DNA of 64,000 nucleotides from the NCBI GenBank assembly GCA_913057985.1, contig CAJXPL010000004.1, positions 41,387 through 105,386 of the forward strand, read 5' to 3'. Under the pieces are notes generated by a model, which made no database searches, was not told the origin of the DNA, and worked only from the letters and a program-made list of their open reading frames with translations. Within the stretch, counting starts at the first letter, position 1. Each line of letters begins with the position of its first letter. A program made the position numbers and the translations under genes. Of the stretch, positions 46,208 through 55,785 are shown piece after piece. Source of the stretch: an uncultured Synechococcus sp. GTDB taxonomy: Bacteria > Cyanobacteriota > Cyanobacteriia > PCC-6307 > Cyanobiaceae.

Positions 46208-46768
46208 ATGAGTCGTCTCAGCATCTTTCCAGACGAAAGCTCAGCCCATGCTGTGAATGGGCTCATGCCTTCGCTGGAGAGCAACGATCCGGCTGTCATT
46301 CAGTCGGAGCTCAGCCGCCGGGGCATCGGCTTTGAGCAATGGCCGGCGGAGCAGGGTCTGCCGGAGGGGGCCGACCAGGCCACCATCCTCCAGGCCTATG
46401 CCGATGCCATCGCTCGGGTTCAACGCGATGGCGGTTACGCCACGGTCGACGCGATTCGGATGACGCCGGATCACCCCGATCGCGAGCCCCTGCGCCGCAA
46501 GTTCCTTGAGGAGCACACCCATGCCGAAGACGAAGTGCGCTTTTTTGTGGAAGGGTGCGGCTTGTTTGTGCTGCACATCGGTTCCGAGGTGCTCAGCGTG
46601 CTGTGCGAACGGGGCGACCTGATGCGGGTCCCTGCTGGGACCCGTCATTGGTTTGACATGGGCTCTCGGCCTCAGTTCTGTGCTGTGCGTTGGTTCAACA
46701 ACCCCGAGGGATGGGTGGCGCAGTACACCGGCAGCACCATCGCCCAGCGATTTCCCGGGCTTGACTGA
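46208..46768 (+). CDS. mtnD: Acireductone dioxygenase
   Basis: A cupin enzyme of the methionine salvage pathway that oxidises acireductone. The metal-binding motif EEHTHAEDEVRFFVEG supplies His103, His105 and Glu109, and His147 in AGTRHWFDMG completes the site. Length 186 residues is usual. No other salvage-pathway gene is adjacent. Confidence 0.94.
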   Translation: MSRLSIFPDESSAHAVNGLMPSLESNDPAVIQSELSRRGIGFEQWPAEQGLPEGADQATILQAYADAIARVQRDGGYATVDAIRMTPDHPDREPLRRKFLEEHTHAEDEVRFFVEGCGLFVLHIGSEVLSVLCERGDLMRVPAGTRHWFDMGSRPQFCAVRWFNNPEGWVAQYTGSTIAQRFPGLD

Positions 46769-46789
46769 GGGGGCGTTCCAGACACCTTG

Positions 46790-47173
46790 ATGCGTCTCCA
46801 CCGCTTCCTTGCTGCGCTGTTGCTGGGTCTGCCCATGGCAACACCCATCCCTGTTGCTGCTGAGGATGCTCCTTTGGCACCCGAGGTTCAGCGCCGGGTT
46901 GCCGTGGTGGTGCTGGCCCGCCGCATTCGCGGCTATGCCGCCATGGCCAAGGCCAGCAGCGACTGTCAGGTGGAGAAGGGGCGTCTGCCGCGCCGCCAGG
47001 CCAGCCAAGCCCTGGCGATTTCGCTCGAGGAGTTGGGCATCAGCCGGCGCGTGCTGACCAATCCCCTGGTGGTCGCCGTCAGCCCACGCCTGCAGCGCCT
47101 GCTGGATGACAGCTGCGCCCTGGATCCAACCAAGGAGGCTGAAGCGCTGCGGCTGGCCGAAAACGAGCTCTGA
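46790..47173 (+). CDS. Hypothetical exported protein (127 aa)
   Basis: A 127-residue protein with a classical signal peptide: basic start MRLHRF, hydrophobic AALLLGLPMATPIPV, and a likely AAE cleavage zone around residue 25. The mature part is helical and basic (VVVLARRIRGYAAMAKASSD then SLEELGISRRVLTNPLVV), with two cysteines. No domain is recognised. ATG 46790 is preferred over the TTG one codon upstream. Confidence 0.65.
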   Translation: MRLHRFLAALLLGLPMATPIPVAAEDAPLAPEVQRRVAVVVLARRIRGYAAMAKASSDCQVEKGRLPRRQASQALAISLEELGISRRVLTNPLVVAVSPRLQRLLDDSCALDPTKEAEALRLAENEL

Positions 47174-47279
47174 ACCTTTTCTCGAGCTGGGTCTCAGAAG
47201 GGGACAGTGAGAGTGCTGGCTTTTATTTCCTCAGCGAATAAAAACCGCCCATAGGGTTCCGCCTGTTTGCCTGGCTGCT

Positions 47280-47846
47280 GTGGTCGTTCGGTCCTGTCTC
47301 GCGTTGAAGCTGCTGGCGCTGTTGGTCGTGCCCTGTTCTGCCGCTGAGATGGATCTGGCCTCTGCCTCCAGGCTCCCCACCACGTCGCCATCCATCTCCA
47401 CCTCCGCCAACGAGTCGGTCTTGGTGCTGAACCGCACCACGCGATCCCTCCCGCGCACGGGCGATCCCATCTGGAGTCTGCGTCTGGAAACCCCTGGTCA
47501 GCCCGTGCAGCACTTCGATGCCGTCAGCGGTCGGGCCCACCGTCAGAACGCCGATCGCCATCGCTCCGGCACTCGTGCGCCGCTCCCCGCCGGTCGCTAC
47601 GTCCTTGGGCCGGTGGAGCCCCTGGGTCCCGCGGATCCGCGGGAGCTCGGGCCGATCTGGATTGGGATTGAACCGCAGTTCCCCACAGGACGGGGTTATC
47701 TGGGCATTCATCTCGACCCCAGTGCCAACCGCAATGCCAACAGCGGCACGCTCGGCTGTGTGGGCTTGATTCGCTGGGACGACATGCAGACCCTGGCGGG
47801 TCTGGTGCAGCGCCGTAACGTCCGAACATTGGTGGTCAGCGAGTGA
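47280..47846 (+). CDS. Exported L,D-transpeptidase-like protein
   Basis: A 188-residue protein with a signal peptide (residues 1-22, VVRSCLALKLLALLVVPCSA). The C-terminal part shows a YkuD-like active-site arrangement: GYLGIHLDPSANRNANSGTL and then GCVGL, giving His144 and Cys160. It lacks the arginine of the usual SHGCxR motif, so it may be a divergent transpeptidase or another cysteine-dependent murein enzyme. It ends where the ICMT-like gene begins. Confidence 0.68.
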   Translation: MVVRSCLALKLLALLVVPCSAAEMDLASASRLPTTSPSISTSANESVLVLNRTTRSLPRTGDPIWSLRLETPGQPVQHFDAVSGRAHRQNADRHRSGTRAPLPAGRYVLGPVEPLGPADPRELGPIWIGIEPQFPTGRGYLGIHLDPSANRNANSGTLGCVGLIRWDDMQTLAGLVQRRNVRTLVVSE

Positions 47847-48365
47847 ATGTTCTCCGATTGGGGCTTCAGTTGGGGCGGCTGGTTGGACAACCGCCGGGGT
47901 GAGTGGTGGCTGCTGGCCCAGCTGCTGCTGATCACGGCCCATCTTTTGCCGGTCTGGCCAGCTCCCGCCAGCTTCGGTGTGGCGATTTGGCCTAAACCCC
48001 TGTTCGGGCTGGGTCTGCTGCTGTTGGCTTTGAGCCTGTTTCGGGCCCTTGAGGCGCTTCGCTGTCTCGGGGCCAGCCTTTCGCCGTTGCCGGCGCCCAA
48101 GCCGGCGAATCAGTTGATCGCCACAGGCTCCTACGCCATCTGCCGGCATCCCTTGTACCGGGCGGTCTTGCTGTGTTCCGCAGGAGTGGTGCTGGCCACA
48201 GGCAGACCGCTGCATCTGTTGCTGTTGGTCAGCCTGGCGGCTGTGTTGCGGGGCAAAGCCCGCTTCGAGGAGCAGGGGTTGCGGGCGCTGCATCCGGATT
48301 ACAGCCAATACGCCGCAGTCACCCCAGCGATTGTGGGCTGGGTTCCTGGCTTGGACTGGCGCTGA
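47847..48365 (+). CDS. Isoprenylcysteine carboxyl methyltransferase (ICMT)-like membrane protein
   Basis: A 172-residue integral membrane protein with about four to five helices. The motif GSYAICRHPLYRAVLL is the SAM-binding motif of the PEMT/ICMT-like superfamily, and YSQYAAVTPAIVG follows as the C-terminal signature. The methyl acceptor is unknown. The ATG comes immediately after the stop of the preceding gene. Confidence 0.78.
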   Translation: MFSDWGFSWGGWLDNRRGEWWLLAQLLLITAHLLPVWPAPASFGVAIWPKPLFGLGLLLLALSLFRALEALRCLGASLSPLPAPKPANQLIATGSYAICRHPLYRAVLLCSAGVVLATGRPLHLLLLVSLAAVLRGKARFEEQGLRALHPDYSQYAAVTPAIVGWVPGLDWR

Positions 48366-48374
48366 TGGCTTGGC

Positions 48375-49544
48375 TCAGGCGGCGACCGTGCTGGTTTGCA
48401 TCAGGTCGGCGTAGAGCTGTTCGAGGGCGTCGATGTTGCTGGAAATCGTGTAGAGCTCCAAGGCGCGGAGGCGGGCTTTGCGGCCCAGTTCCGCCGTGAG
48501 CACCGGCTGATCCCTGAGCACTGGCAGCAGCGTGCGCAACTGGGTGGTGACGCCCTGGGTGCTCAGCACGATTCCCGCCCCTTGCTCCAGCACCTCGCCA
48601 TCGGCACCGGCATCGGTGGCCACGCAGGCTGTTCCGCTGGCCATCGCCTCCAGCAGGGCCAGCGACAGGCCCTCCACAAGGCTCGGCAGGATGAAGACCT
48701 CAGCGCACTGGAGCAGTGCAACCCGGGTGTCCAGGTCTGGCTCGTGGCCCCACCAGAGGATCCGATCGTCGTTGAACTGGTTCATCAGGCTGTTGCACAA
48801 TGGCCCGTCGCCGACGATCACCAACCGGCAGCCCTCCGGTGAAACCAGCCGCCAGGCCCGCAGCAGGGCTTCAACGTTCTTCTCCGTTGCCAGGCGTCCC
48901 ATGTAGAGAAAAATCCGTTCCCGCCCCAGCCGTTGCCGCACCTGCTGATGCACCAGCGAAAGGGTGCCAGGGCTGGTGGGGCACCAGCGGTCAGTGTCCA
49001 CACCATTGGGAATCACCGTCAGTCGATCGGCGGGAACGCCCAGGCGCTCGAGAAAGTCCGCCTGAAGCTGTGAAAACACGATCACCCGGTCGTAGCGGGC
49101 CAGGGCCGGTGCATACAGCTGGTACGTGAGCTGTTGGGTGCCCGCCGTCAGGTTGCGCAGGCCTGCATCAAACGGGGGGTGAAAGGTGGCCACCAGGGGC
49201 ACGCCCAGCTGCTGACAGAGCTCCGGCAGGCGGAAATCCAGGGGGGAGAGGGTGAGGCTGGCGTGCACGAGATCGGGCTGCAGCCGCTCCAGGGATTCCC
49301 TCAGCTCCCGCTGCGCTCCAGGGGAAGGGATCGTGTAAACCTGCGATTTGACCAGATAAGGCAGGCTGACGTCCGGGTCGTTGGCCAGCAGCGATGTGTT
49401 GTCGCGCTCCGGGCTGCGCGGGTTATCGAAATGGATGAAGTGCACCTGGTGCCCGCGTTTGCGCAGGGACTCCGTGGTGCTGATCCCGTAGGACACATTC
49501 CCGCAGAAGGGAGACTTCTTGCCGAGCCACGCAATCTGCGCCAA
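48375..49544 (-). CDS. Glycosyltransferase family 4 protein
   Basis: A 389-residue GT-B glycosyltransferase. N-terminal half: WLGKKSPFCGNVSYGISTTE; C-terminal nucleotide-sugar motif VFILPSLVEGLSLALLEAMA with the conserved E-x7-E, plus RIFLYMGRLATEKNVEALLRA. The sugar donor is not predictable. Start is TTG at 49544, giving MAQIAWLGKKSP. It lies next to the MFS transporter gene and far from the rhamnose operon. Confidence 0.88.
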   Translation of the reverse strand: MAQIAWLGKKSPFCGNVSYGISTTESLRKRGHQVHFIHFDNPRSPERDNTSLLANDPDVSLPYLVKSQVYTIPSPGAQRELRESLERLQPDLVHASLTLSPLDFRLPELCQQLGVPLVATFHPPFDAGLRNLTAGTQQLTYQLYAPALARYDRVIVFSQLQADFLERLGVPADRLTVIPNGVDTDRWCPTSPGTLSLVHQQVRQRLGRERIFLYMGRLATEKNVEALLRAWRLVSPEGCRLVIVGDGPLCNSLMNQFNDDRILWWGHEPDLDTRVALLQCAEVFILPSLVEGLSLALLEAMASGTACVATDAGADGEVLEQGAGIVLSTQGVTTQLRTLLPVLRDQPVLTAELGRKARLRALELYTISSNIDALEQLYADLMQTSTVAA

Positions 49545-49576
49545 GCGGGTTGGGCCTCCTCAGGCGAAACGGCAAG

Positions 49577-50956
49577 TTAGCAGCGTTGCCACGGTCGTTC
49601 GATCAACGCTGCCACCAGGGCCAACCCCGCCAGCAGCCACAGCACCGGTTGAAGACCAATGCTGCTCACCAGGGTGCCCGCCAGCACCAGCGGCAGGCTC
49701 AGGGCGATGTTGATCAGGTTGTTCTGCAGTCCGAACACCCTGCCGCGCTCGGTTTCGGGGGTTTCTTCCTGAATCGTGGTTTGCGCTGGGATCGCCACCA
49801 GAGCTGCGCCGATGCCCAGGATTCCGCAGAGGCTGAGGGTGAAGGCCAGGGATCCCCGCAGCTGACTGAGCAGCACCAGGGTCCAGGTGATGGTTCCCAG
49901 GCCTGCTGCTGTGAGCCGGCGGCGGCTGAACCGATGGCCCAGCTGGGCGATCACCACAGCTCCGATCGCCATGCCCAGTCCACTCATGGCCAGCAGGGCA
50001 CCAAAGCCTGAGGGCCCCAGGTTCTCGATCAGGGCAGCCAGCTGGAGCGCCAACACGTAAAGCGCTGCCAACAGGCTGTAGAGCAGCACCAGATGAATCA
50101 TGGCGCCACGCACTGAAGGCACCCGGCGCAGCACCTGCAATCCTTCGCCGATCTCCGTCCACACCGATGTATTGGAGGGGGGCTTGGGGGCTTCCTGCAG
50201 CTTCAGGCGCGACAGGCTGAGGGCCGCAAGGCCATAACAGAGCGGGAGCAGTAGAAACTCGCCGCCATCGATGCCGATGATCGCCAGGCTATTGTGCAGG
50301 ACGCGAAGAATCGGTTCACCCAGCGCGAAGCCCAGGATCGTCGCCCCCATGCTGGTGGCTTGGTAGAGGGAGTTGGCAGCCAACAGGTGATCTCCCGGCA
50401 CCACCACAGGAATCGTGGCCTGTTCCGAGGGGGCGAAAAACTGGGTCAGAATTGACTCCAGGAAAGTCATGCCCACCAGCCCCCAGTAGCCCCAGGGCAG
50501 ACCAAGCCAGATGGGCCCTGGCAGCAGACAGAGCGGTGCGAACACCACCAACAGGGCTCGGATGGCGTTGCTGGCCACCATCACCCGACGCTTGGGCCAG
50601 CGGTCCGCCCAGACGCCAGCCACCGTTCCCAGCAGCATGGCCGGGATGGTGTTGGCCACAAAGATGCCTGTGGCCAGCAGGGTGATCACCTGGGTGCGTG
50701 TGCTGATGTCGAGGCCGTAATCCGAGGCCATCTCCGCCAGCACGCCGTTTCCCTGCCCCTTCAGCAGCAGGTGCTGATCGATCAGGAAGACCATCAGCAC
50801 GATGTAGAACTTGTCCGCCAGCTGGGAAAAGATCTGGCCCAGCCAGAGTTTGCGGAAGTCCTTAAGGCGCAGCACGGCTTCCAAGCCACGCTTTCCCTCC
50901 GGGTTGCTGCCGGTGGGCAGAGCGGGTTCAGGGGTGGTGAGGCTCGGTCCGCTCAA
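49577..50956 (-). CDS. Major facilitator superfamily transporter
   Basis: A 459-residue polytopic membrane protein with about 12 helices and the MFS motif-A-like loop GVWADRWPKRRVMVAS between TM2 and TM3. A second RF-rich loop occurs mid-protein (GHRFSRRRLTAAG). Overall it resembles EntS/MFS_3-type exporters. Substrate unknown. Confidence 0.86.
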   Translation of the reverse strand: MSGPSLTTPEPALPTGSNPEGKRGLEAVLRLKDFRKLWLGQIFSQLADKFYIVLMVFLIDQHLLLKGQGNGVLAEMASDYGLDISTRTQVITLLATGIFVANTIPAMLLGTVAGVWADRWPKRRVMVASNAIRALLVVFAPLCLLPGPIWLGLPWGYWGLVGMTFLESILTQFFAPSEQATIPVVVPGDHLLAANSLYQATSMGATILGFALGEPILRVLHNSLAIIGIDGGEFLLLPLCYGLAALSLSRLKLQEAPKPPSNTSVWTEIGEGLQVLRRVPSVRGAMIHLVLLYSLLAALYVLALQLAALIENLGPSGFGALLAMSGLGMAIGAVVIAQLGHRFSRRRLTAAGLGTITWTLVLLSQLRGSLAFTLSLCGILGIGAALVAIPAQTTIQEETPETERGRVFGLQNNLINIALSLPLVLAGTLVSSIGLQPVLWLLAGLALVAALIERPWQRC

Positions 50957-50984
50957 GGGGCAATTGCATCGCGGCCATGATGGC

Positions 50985-51758
50985 TCACGCGCCTGCCAGG
51001 AGCGTCTCTCGCAGCATGGCCAGGGCTTTGCTGGGTCGGTTCAGATGCGTCCGGCTCCAAATCTCAACCACCCGCAGCAGCCGGCGCCACACGGCTGGGG
51101 GGCCCATCAGCGCACCGTCCCGGCGATGGGGCAGTTCGGCCCGGGTCAGTCGCTGGAGCAGGGCCAGTTCGGAGGGATTCAGCTGAATCGCCGCCCCGGG
51201 CTGCTCATTAATCGCAAAGCCGTCCTGCGGTAGCAGGCTGCAGCGCCAGTCCCACTGCCCCAGCGGTGGCTCCAGGGGATCGCCTGTGATGCAGCAGGTC
51301 TGCAACGGCAGTCCATAACCGCCCAGGGTGAGCAGATGGATGCAGGCCTGGACCGTGCCGGCTAGCACCAGCTCCGGGTCGGCTCGGTGCTCCTCCAGGC
51401 GTTCCAGGTGCAGCTGCATCGTTTCCAGCAGCCCGTCCACAGGGTCCTGGGCCGCCAGTTGAAGGCACAGATCACACAGCGCCTGCGCCGCAGCCAGGGT
51501 TTCCAGTTGTTGTCCGAGGCCTGAAAAACTGCGCAGCACCCGCAGTTGTCGCACCCGGGCTAGGCCGCTGCGTCCTCCCACCTGCAGTTCCAGCAGGGTG
51601 AGGGGGGCCGCGGCGGCCAGACTGCTCTTGGGACGGCGTGCTCCGGGAACTGCGAAGCGACTGACGCCCTCCGCATCACTGAGCAGGCTCAGCAGGCGGT
51701 CGTGTTCGCCGAGGGGGCCCACCTTGAGGGCAAGTCCGGTGAGGCGTCGTTCTGCCAT
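50985..51758 (-). CDS. recO: DNA repair protein RecO
   Basis: A 257-residue RecO protein, which anneals single strands and loads RecA with RecR in RecF-pathway repair. The N-terminal OB-fold shows LTGLALKVGPLGEHDRLLSL and RFAVPGARRPKSSLAAA; the C-terminal helical region has a cysteine pair (TCC) rather than the full zinc set. It lies directly after the DeoC-like gene with no gap. Confidence 0.92.
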   Translation of the reverse strand: MAERRLTGLALKVGPLGEHDRLLSLLSDAEGVSRFAVPGARRPKSSLAAAAPLTLLELQVGGRSGLARVRQLRVLRSFSGLGQQLETLAAAQALCDLCLQLAAQDPVDGLLETMQLHLERLEEHRADPELVLAGTVQACIHLLTLGGYGLPLQTCCITGDPLEPPLGQWDWRCSLLPQDGFAINEQPGAAIQLNPSELALLQRLTRAELPHRRDGALMGPPAVWRRLLRVVEIWSRTHLNRPSKALAMLRETLLAGA

Positions 51759-52457
51759 TCAGGCCGCGAGGCGGCGCTGGGCCTGCAGAAGAGCCGGCGC
51801 GCTGCTGGTGCCCAGCAGATCGGCCCCCGCCAACAGCAGGTCTCCTGCCTGGCTGAGGCTATGGATCCCTCCGGCTGCCTTGATGGCGCAGCGTTTGCGG
51901 ATCAGCTGTTTCAACGCAAGGATCTGATCGGCATGGCAGGCCGGGCCAAAGCCGTTGCTGGTCTGCAGTCCCGCAGCGCCAGCATCAATGGCGGCCTCCA
52001 CGGCCAGTTCCAGCTGTTCGCTCTCCAGACGGGCCATGTCCAGGACGGCCCGCACGGGAAGCCCCAGCTCGTAGAGGGCGGCAAGTTCCTCGGCAAACGC
52101 GCCTGAATCACCATTGGCCAAGGCGCTGAAATCGGGCACGACATCGAGCTCCTGGGCGCCATGGGCGGCACACCACTCCGCTTCCGCCAGCTTGAGCTCA
52201 GCGGGAATGGTTCCGAAGGGAAAGCCGATGGCCGCCACCAGGCGAGGACCTGCGTCGGTCGTCCCGATGCGTTCCCGCAGCAGCGGCAGCTGACGCGGTG
52301 TGGTGCAGATGGCCCGCACGCCCTCCTGCATTCCGGAATCACAGAGGGCTTGAAGCTGGTCCCGGGTCAGCAGGGGGTCGAGAATCGCCTGATCAAGCCG
52401 GGGGGGGAGGTCGGGGAGCTCTTGGGCTGGATCAGCCATGGCGGGCCGGGAGGTCAC
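51759..52457 (-). CDS. deoC: DeoC/LacD-type aldolase homologue lacking the Schiff-base lysine
   Basis: A 232-residue TIM-barrel protein of the deoxyribose-phosphate aldolase family. Family features include LDVVPDFSALANGD, VRAVLDMARLES and the retained AIKAAGGIHS (Lys193). However, the position of the Schiff-base lysine in the family motif IKTSTGF reads LQTSNGF here (Gln165), encoded CAG. Classical aldolase activity is therefore doubtful; a different lyase or binding role is possible. The GTG start overlaps the lrtA stop by 4 nt; ATG 52439 is an alternative. Confidence 0.85.
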   Translation of the reverse strand: MTSRPAMADPAQELPDLPPRLDQAILDPLLTRDQLQALCDSGMQEGVRAICTTPRQLPLLRERIGTTDAGPRLVAAIGFPFGTIPAELKLAEAEWCAAHGAQELDVVPDFSALANGDSGAFAEELAALYELGLPVRAVLDMARLESEQLELAVEAAIDAGAAGLQTSNGFGPACHADQILALKQLIRKRCAIKAAGGIHSLSQAGDLLLAGADLLGTSSAPALLQAQRRLAA

Positions 52458-53041
52458 TCACGAGCCTGGATTACCCCATACCCACCGTGGTTGCGTCGGT
52501 AGATCACCTGCAGCTGATCGCTCTCCTTCTCCCGGAACAGGTAAAAGTCGTGGTCGATCAGATCCAGCTGGCGGCGTGCCTCCTCCAGGCCCATGGGCGG
52601 CATGGCGAAATATTTGCGCCGCACCCCTGGATCCGGCAGTTCCGCCTCTCGCCCTTGCAGAAGGGAGGCTTCAACGGGGGATGCGTCGTTGACCACATCC
52701 GTGCTGGGGGTGTGGCTGGCGCTATGGCCATGGCTGTGGTGGTGATCGCTGTGGCGTTCCTTCCAGCGGCGCAGTTGGCGGGCCAGTTTTCCGGCGGCCA
52801 GATCGATGCTGGCGTACAGGTTTTCACTGCGTTCCTGGGCGCGGATCACCGTGCCGTTGGCAAAGACCGTTACCTCGGCGGTCTGCTGCGGCACCCGGGG
52901 ATTGCGGGCCACCGAGAGATGGACGTCGGCCTCGCGAACAGCATCACCGAAGTGCGATGTGGCCCGCTCCAACTTGGTTTGGGTGTAATCCCGCAACGCC
53001 GGCGTGATCTCGAGGTTGCGACCATGGATCAGCAACTTCAT
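52454..53041 (-). CDS. lrtA: Long-form ribosome hibernation promoting factor (LrtA/HPF)
   Basis: A 195-residue protein. The N-terminal S30AE domain ([21 protein letters not shown] through [20 protein letters not shown]) binds the 30S decoding site. A His-rich linker ([13 protein letters not shown]) separates it from the C-terminal dimerisation domain ([38 protein letters not shown]). Long forms cause 100S ribosome dimers in stationary or dark cells; in cyanobacteria lrtA is light-repressed. Confidence 0.95.
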   Translation of the reverse strand: MKLLIHGRNLEITPALRDYTQTKLERATSHFGDAVREADVHLSVARNPRVPQQTAEVTVFANGTVIRAQERSENLYASIDLAAGKLARQLRRWKERHSDHHHSHGHSASHTPSTDVVNDASPVEASLLQGREAELPDPGVRRKYFAMPPMGLEEARRQLDLIDHDFYLFREKESDQLQVIYRRNHGGYGVIQARE

Positions 53042-53052
53042 GCCTCACTCCT

Positions 53053-53751
53053 GTGCCGGTTGTTATCGGCAAGCTAGAACCGGCCCACGATTCGGCCCAC
53101 CCCCAGCGTGCATTTCTTTTCGAGCCCGGTGATCCGGTTCGATTCGATGCCGCCTGGTCGGCGCAACAGCGCTGGCAGACCCATCTTCTGGCTGATCCAT
53201 CGGCTCCGGAGGCGGTCTGGATCCTGCAGCACCAGACCTGCTACACCCTCGGCCGTGGTGCCAGCGAGGAGCACCTGCATTTCGATCCCGCTGAGCCACC
53301 GGCACCCCTGTATCGGATCGATCGGGGCGGGGAGGTGACCCATCACCTGCCCGGCCAACTGGTGGCCTACCCGGTGTTGGACCTTCAGCGCCGCACGCCC
53401 GATTTGCACTGGTATCTGCGCCAGTTGGAACAAGTCGTTCTGGATGTTCTGGCGGAGTTGGGCCTGGAGGGTCAGCGTCTGCCGGGGTTGACAGGCCTCT
53501 GGTTGGACAACCGCAAGGTCGCCGCCATCGGTGTGGGCTGTCGCCGCTGGATCACCCAGCACGGCCTGGCCCTCAACGTTGATTGCTCGATGCTGGGGTT
53601 TGAGCGAGTCACCCCCTGTGGGCTCACCGGTCGTGCGGTCGGGCGGCTTGCGGACTGGTTGCCAGGGCTGACGTCGGCTGAGGTGCAGCCGTTGCTGCGG
53701 CAAGCCCTGGCCCATCGTTTCGGTCTGGTCTGGGAGGAGGAAGCGAGATAG
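53053..53751 (+). CDS. lipB: Octanoyl-[ACP]:protein octanoyltransferase (LipB)
   Basis: Transfers octanoyl from ACP to lipoyl domains, the first step of lipoate synthesis. The 232-residue protein has [17 protein letters not shown], the catalytic Lys in [10 protein letters not shown] and the Cys in [12 protein letters not shown]. It starts at GTG 53053. It is divergent from lrtA with only 11 nt between starts. The PDH E2 gene, which encodes a lipoylated protein, lies about 2.5 kb downstream. Confidence 0.94.
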   Translation: MPVVIGKLEPAHDSAHPQRAFLFEPGDPVRFDAAWSAQQRWQTHLLADPSAPEAVWILQHQTCYTLGRGASEEHLHFDPAEPPAPLYRIDRGGEVTHHLPGQLVAYPVLDLQRRTPDLHWYLRQLEQVVLDVLAELGLEGQRLPGLTGLWLDNRKVAAIGVGCRRWITQHGLALNVDCSMLGFERVTPCGLTGRAVGRLADWLPGLTSAEVQPLLRQALAHRFGLVWEEEAR

Positions 53752-53779
53752 ACCTGAGCTGTTTGAACCCCTGCCTCGG

Positions 53780-55693
53780 ATGACGGCCAGCTGGAGCCCG
53801 ACAACCCGTGAAACGAACGCTTTGCAGCGTCATGCTCATGTTCAGAAGTTGCAGAGGGTCGATGCGGTGTGGCCCTGGCTCGCCGACCGCCACGGGCTGA
53901 TTGCCGCCGTCGATGCGCCCCATGCTGCGCATCCCGAACGCTTCAACTTCGGCGAACTGGCGGAGCGCATCGCCACCGCTGCTGCCGCCTTTCGGCGCCA
54001 TGGCGTGAAGGATGGGGATGTGGTGGCTCTGTTTGCTGAGAACAGCCCCCGCTGGCTGGTGGCGGATCAGGGCCTGATGCGTGCCGGTGCAGCTGATGCC
54101 GTGCGCGGTGCCTCGGCCCCGGTGGAGGAGCTGCGCTACATCCTTTCGGATTGCCGTGCAACGGCCCTGGTGGTGCAGAACGCTGATGTGTGGCGTCGTC
54201 TGGCCCTTCCCCCAGAGCAAAGGGCTCAGCTGCGTTTTGTGCTTCAGCTGGAAGGGGAGCCTGCCGAGGGCGCCATGGGCTGGGAGGCGTTTCTGGCGTC
54301 AGGGGCCGGCCTCGATCCCGTTGGCTCGGCGAGGGGGCGAGACGCCGTGGCCACTGTTCTGTACACCTCGGGCACGACCGGCCAACCCAAAGGGGTCCCG
54401 TTGACCCACGCCAACCTGCTGCATCAGATGAGCTCACTGGCCTGTGTGGCCTATCCCGAGCACGGTGCTCCGGTGCTGAGTGTGTTGCCCATCTGGCATG
54501 CCTACGAGCGCAGTGCCAGCTACTTCTTCCTCTCCTGCGCCTGCACGCAGACCTACACAACCATCAAGCAACTCAAGAAGGATCTGCCGCGGGTCCGGCC
54601 GATCGCGATGGCCACCGTGCCGCGGCTGTGGGAGGCGGTTCAGGCTGGATTTGAGGATGTGCTCAAGACCTTCCCCCCCTCCCGGCAGCGCCTGCTGCGG
54701 GCGGCATTGGCCAACAGCGCTGCCCAGCGCAAAGCCGTGCGCACGGCGCGCAACCTCTTGCTGGAACCGGTGTCAGCCTCTGGCCGGCTGCGTGCCTGCG
54801 GCTCCGCGGCCCTGCGCTGGCCCCTGCATGCCCTGGCCTCGACCTTGATCTGGCCGAAGCTGCGTCGCCAGCTCAGTGGCGGTCAGCTCGCCTATCCGAT
54901 CAGTGGTGGCGGTGCCATCGCGCCCCACATCGATGCCTTTTTTGAAGCCGTGGGGATTGAGCTGCTGGTGGGCTATGGCCTCACCGAAACCAGCCCTGTG
55001 GTGAGTTGCCGCAGGCCCTGGCGCAACATCCGCGGCAGCTCCGGGCTGCCGATGCCCCAGACCGAATTCCGGATCGTCGATCCCGAGAGCGGCCAGCCCC
55101 TGGGCTTCCGGCAACGGGGGCGGGTGATGGTGCGGGGCCCCCAGGTGATGGCGGGCTACCTCGGCAAACCCGAGGCCAGCGCCAAGGTTCTCGATGCCTC
55201 GGGATGGTTTGACACCGGCGATCTCGGCATGCTTCTGCCGGATGGTTCGGTGGCCCTCACCGGCCGGGCCAAGGACACGATTGTGTTGAGCAGTGGCGAG
55301 AACATCGAGCCCGGCCCTTTGGAAGAGGCCCTGGTGGCCAGCCCCCTGATCGAGCAGGTGATGCTGGTGGGTCAGGACGAACGCCAGCTCGGTGGCCTGA
55401 TCGTTCCCCGTGCTGAGGCGATCGTGGCCTGGGCGGCTGAAGCCGGTGTGAGCGTGGCGCAGGATCTGGGCGGCCAACCCGGTGATCCGGCTTTGCTCCG
55501 TTTGTTGATGCGCGAATGCAACCGCTTGCTCAAGCAGCGGTCGGGCTCCCGCGGTGATGAACGGCTAGCGGGGGTGGTGCTTGTGGACCCCTTCAGCATT
55601 GAAAACGGACTTCTGACCCAGACCCTGAAGCAGCGCCGTGATCGCATCACCAGCCGCGATCAGCAGTTGATCGATGGCCTTTACGGACGTTGA
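53780..55693 (+). CDS. AMP-dependent long-chain fatty acid CoA ligase / acyl-ACP synthetase
   Basis: A 637-residue adenylating enzyme. The AMP-binding P-loop is YTSGTTGQPKGVPLTH, followed by the core GYGLTETSPVV, GWFDTGDLG and the C-terminal LTGRAKDTIVLSSGENI. In cyanobacteria the homologue acts mainly as an acyl-ACP synthetase recycling free fatty acids; substrate preference cannot be told here. Confidence 0.92.
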   Translation: MTASWSPTTRETNALQRHAHVQKLQRVDAVWPWLADRHGLIAAVDAPHAAHPERFNFGELAERIATAAAAFRRHGVKDGDVVALFAENSPRWLVADQGLMRAGAADAVRGASAPVEELRYILSDCRATALVVQNADVWRRLALPPEQRAQLRFVLQLEGEPAEGAMGWEAFLASGAGLDPVGSARGRDAVATVLYTSGTTGQPKGVPLTHANLLHQMSSLACVAYPEHGAPVLSVLPIWHAYERSASYFFLSCACTQTYTTIKQLKKDLPRVRPIAMATVPRLWEAVQAGFEDVLKTFPPSRQRLLRAALANSAAQRKAVRTARNLLLEPVSASGRLRACGSAALRWPLHALASTLIWPKLRRQLSGGQLAYPISGGGAIAPHIDAFFEAVGIELLVGYGLTETSPVVSCRRPWRNIRGSSGLPMPQTEFRIVDPESGQPLGFRQRGRVMVRGPQVMAGYLGKPEASAKVLDASGWFDTGDLGMLLPDGSVALTGRAKDTIVLSSGENIEPGPLEEALVASPLIEQVMLVGQDERQLGGLIVPRAEAIVAWAAEAGVSVAQDLGGQPGDPALLRLLMRECNRLLKQRSGSRGDERLAGVVLVDPFSIENGLLTQTLKQRRDRITSRDQQLIDGLYGR

Positions 55694-55785
55694 CCGCGTC
55701 TGACGAGGCCTGGGGGGTGGTCGGTTGTCCGGTGATTGACCCCACGTGAAAGGGCTGACACGCTTTGGCCGTCTCCCAAGAACCC

